In this document: piece by piece, positions 63,601 through 64,000 of the stretch
Numbering within the stretch: the stretch's first letter is position 1
Layout: each line of letters begins with the position of its first letter
Source: JAEUKA01 sp035328405
GTDB taxonomy: Bacteria; Myxococcota_A; Polyangia; Palsa-1104; JAEUJZ01
DNA length: 64,000 nucleotides
Reading direction: 5' to 3'
NCBI GenBank assembly: GCA_035328405.1
Contig: DAOLIT010000004.1
Location: 1-64,000 of the forward strand
Made by a program: the position numbers and the translations under genes
The notes under the pieces: model-generated
Told to the model about the DNA's origin: nothing
Databases searched by the model: none
What the model saw: only the letters and a program-made list of their open reading frames with translations

Positions 63601-63768
63601 TCCCTCGATGCGAGCATGTTGGCGGGAAACAATCGGATCGGGCAAAAGCACATCCGCCGTCGGGTGCCGCCCCAAACGCAGCTCGTGCGCATCGAAGAAA
63701 AGTTGCTGCTCGCCGGCTCTTGCGCCGCTCAAAATGCGGACTTCAAGAACCGTCTTGGCTTTGCTCAT
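60694..63768 (-). CDS. FHA-Ser/Thr kinase-pseudokinase protein
   Basis: A 1,024-residue cytoplasmic signalling protein from ATG 63768. Residues 5-110 form an FHA domain (LRLGRHPTADVLLPDPIVSRQHARI), which binds phosphothreonine. A eukaryote-like kinase follows (about 117-400): glycine loop GRLGGGGMAEVFLA, Lys151 in VALKLI, HRDVSPSNLM (Asp257), DFGVAR (Asp275) and an APE-like MSPEQ. After a linker, a second kinase-like unit (about 550-830) has HAAIRPANV in place of HRD..N and DFC in place of DFG, but keeps APEC; it looks inactive. The C-terminal 190 residues are unassigned. It converges with the DUF2079 gene, 7 bp apart. Confidence 0.88.
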   Translation of the reverse strand: MSKAKTVLEVRILSGARAGEQQLFFDAHELRLGRHPTADVLLPDPIVSRQHARIEGDAQNGFRIVDCGSTAGLYDVATGQKIAKIAVPATGSVEVAFGSPTSAPRCAVGLGMAVPFGRYLLTGRLGGGGMAEVFLARQTGLGGLFRPVALKLIQPEMFALVDASSMFLDEARIASEINHHNVVKIFDVGEEAGVLFLAMEYLRGITVSNLIGQFLKRGETMPPDLAAAIVAQASAGLHAAHQLRDGNGRLLNVVHRDVSPSNLMVLPEGLVKVIDFGVARADTRLLRKEEGLQGKPAYMSPEQIQAFPLDARSDVFALGVVLYEMCSGQPLFARDDNAATFFAVVRGDIAPLRKVCPSASPRLEAVVAKALSRPLQDRFSSAAELAFELDKVVEESGGRFSSIGAVGRFLHERGIPLQTSLPSLLHEVPKALFGRKPQERSNEFFEDSLAQETFEAFLGDDKKNVPEAHESNDASGSEPIPIKDVPSMRSGDALLRRAGEPSIRENEALPVERSSDKVSRLPSDPKRSPAGRSPSMHMRPLAEEPHRLAGLALDGRYRLVRFIGSGPKRGQPFPKLYFLAELLSDGPGEKKARETGWLRGQQVSVAVCGKGPQLAPLSVHQHTKLQQLCASREPTEGFRHLIPFLSCGFLPNRSEADPDGSESSYLVMPLCERRLVTIGQLSTADRLSLIERLFFTLAQVSRAKPGFVHAAIRPANVGLCAQGDAVVLLDFCLELLLDEPLLPSSTERSLLVSPYLAPECFSGAPPSVRSDVFSVGVLAYEILGGDVHLLTQFLRSRRGIPRLPPQQGVPPHFENAILASLRGDPAQRPLPQELLTILPSHSQQPVQAQTSAQDLAIVIPPSGEVLKKRLRNGDELDLRTLPLPICQLPTALSLPLAEDQNVLPVPLQLLLSRDTIQIEIDEMWRGRDKSSLYHDARQPNTRCECLTLLPNQPAGHFEVGHRRNTIARIHYASTQAQKANVPLELALPEWGISVRSAGPLHRLAIVLTKSLTQPLWYAVCLCMG

Positions 63769-64000
63769 GGGTGTCTCGTTCCACGTTGCAGTACAAACGT
63801 GCAGTGTATGAAAGACAACAGCGTCGGAGCAAGGCCCCCATCGCATGTCGCCCTACCGAATAGTAATCAAAACTACACATTTTGATGCGTTGTGTGCTGA
63901 AAAACGGGTTCGCCAAAGCCGACTTTGGCTCGATTCAGACACAGACAAATTGGCGGAAAATAGCCGATTTTGGCCTAATTTGACCGAATTCGGACGCATT
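63769..64000. other. Intergenic region upstream of kinase gene
   Basis: About 230 bp with no gene recognised. It includes an inverted repeat GCCAAAG/CTTTGGC at 63912-63929 with a 4-base loop and a related GCCGATTTTGGC element near 63963. These may be upstream regulatory or terminator structures of a gene outside the window. Confidence 0.45.

Overview
The window reads as a chromosomal segment of a GC-rich Gram-negative bacterium, most like the deltaproteobacterial/Myxococcota group. This is inferred from the mix of genes: an FHA-containing eukaryote-like Ser/Thr kinase, an OmpA porin with thrombospondin type-3 repeats, a cytoplasmic TPR protein of about 3,850 residues, a histone-H1-like Lys/Ala/Pro-tailed protein and several short conserved proteins that I associate with that group. 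No tRNA, rRNA, CRISPR array, insertion sequence or prophage was seen.

Layout. (1) 0.1-11.6 kb, minus strand: a respiratory nitrate reductase operon, read from the right as dihaem cytochrome c, narG, narH, narJ, narI, a hemerythrin-like protein and two NarK-type transporters. A perfect CRP/FNR-family palindrome lies upstream at 11561-11576. (2) 11.7-26.4 kb, minus strand: the giant TPR gene, an MtfA-like metallopeptidase, mltG and ruvX, with a methyltransferase diverging at 26.4 kb. (3) 27.5-31.2 kb: the histone-like protein with its own promoter, dyad and terminator, then a two-gene minus-strand unit (YfhO-like membrane protein and a short conserved protein). (4) 31.3-35.3 kb, plus strand: greA, a doubtful small membrane ORF, metK, an ACT-domain protein and a DUF711/UPF0210 protein. 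(5) 35.3-38.0 kb, minus strand: an ABC1/UbiB-family protein, a small charged protein and an orphan ORF. (6) 38.3-50.5 kb: rplY and pth, then a series of envelope proteins (secreted hydrolase-like protein, membrane-anchored partner, beta-rich exported protein, a 1,515-residue membrane protein, an OmpA/TSP3 porin) with a TIM-barrel protein among them. (7) 50.6-56.2 kb, plus strand: a tightly overlapping five-gene cassette. (8) 56.3-63.8 kb: an APC permease, rho, a DUF2079 membrane protein, and on the minus strand an FHA-kinase-pseudokinase protein.

The strongest candidate for an undescribed system is the cassette at 50.6-56.2 kb. It encodes a DUF4145-TM-beta-propeller protein, a divergent ECF-sigma-like protein, two proteins I cannot place, and a Lon-like Ser-Lys protease domain fused to a TPR-like region. 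Several starts overlap the preceding stop, which points to a co-translated unit. A sensor, a transcription factor-like protein and a protease-TPR protein together suggest regulated signalling or a conflict (defence) role; this is inference.

All calls come from reading the sequence and its translation. Domain names rest on motif recognition, not on database searches.
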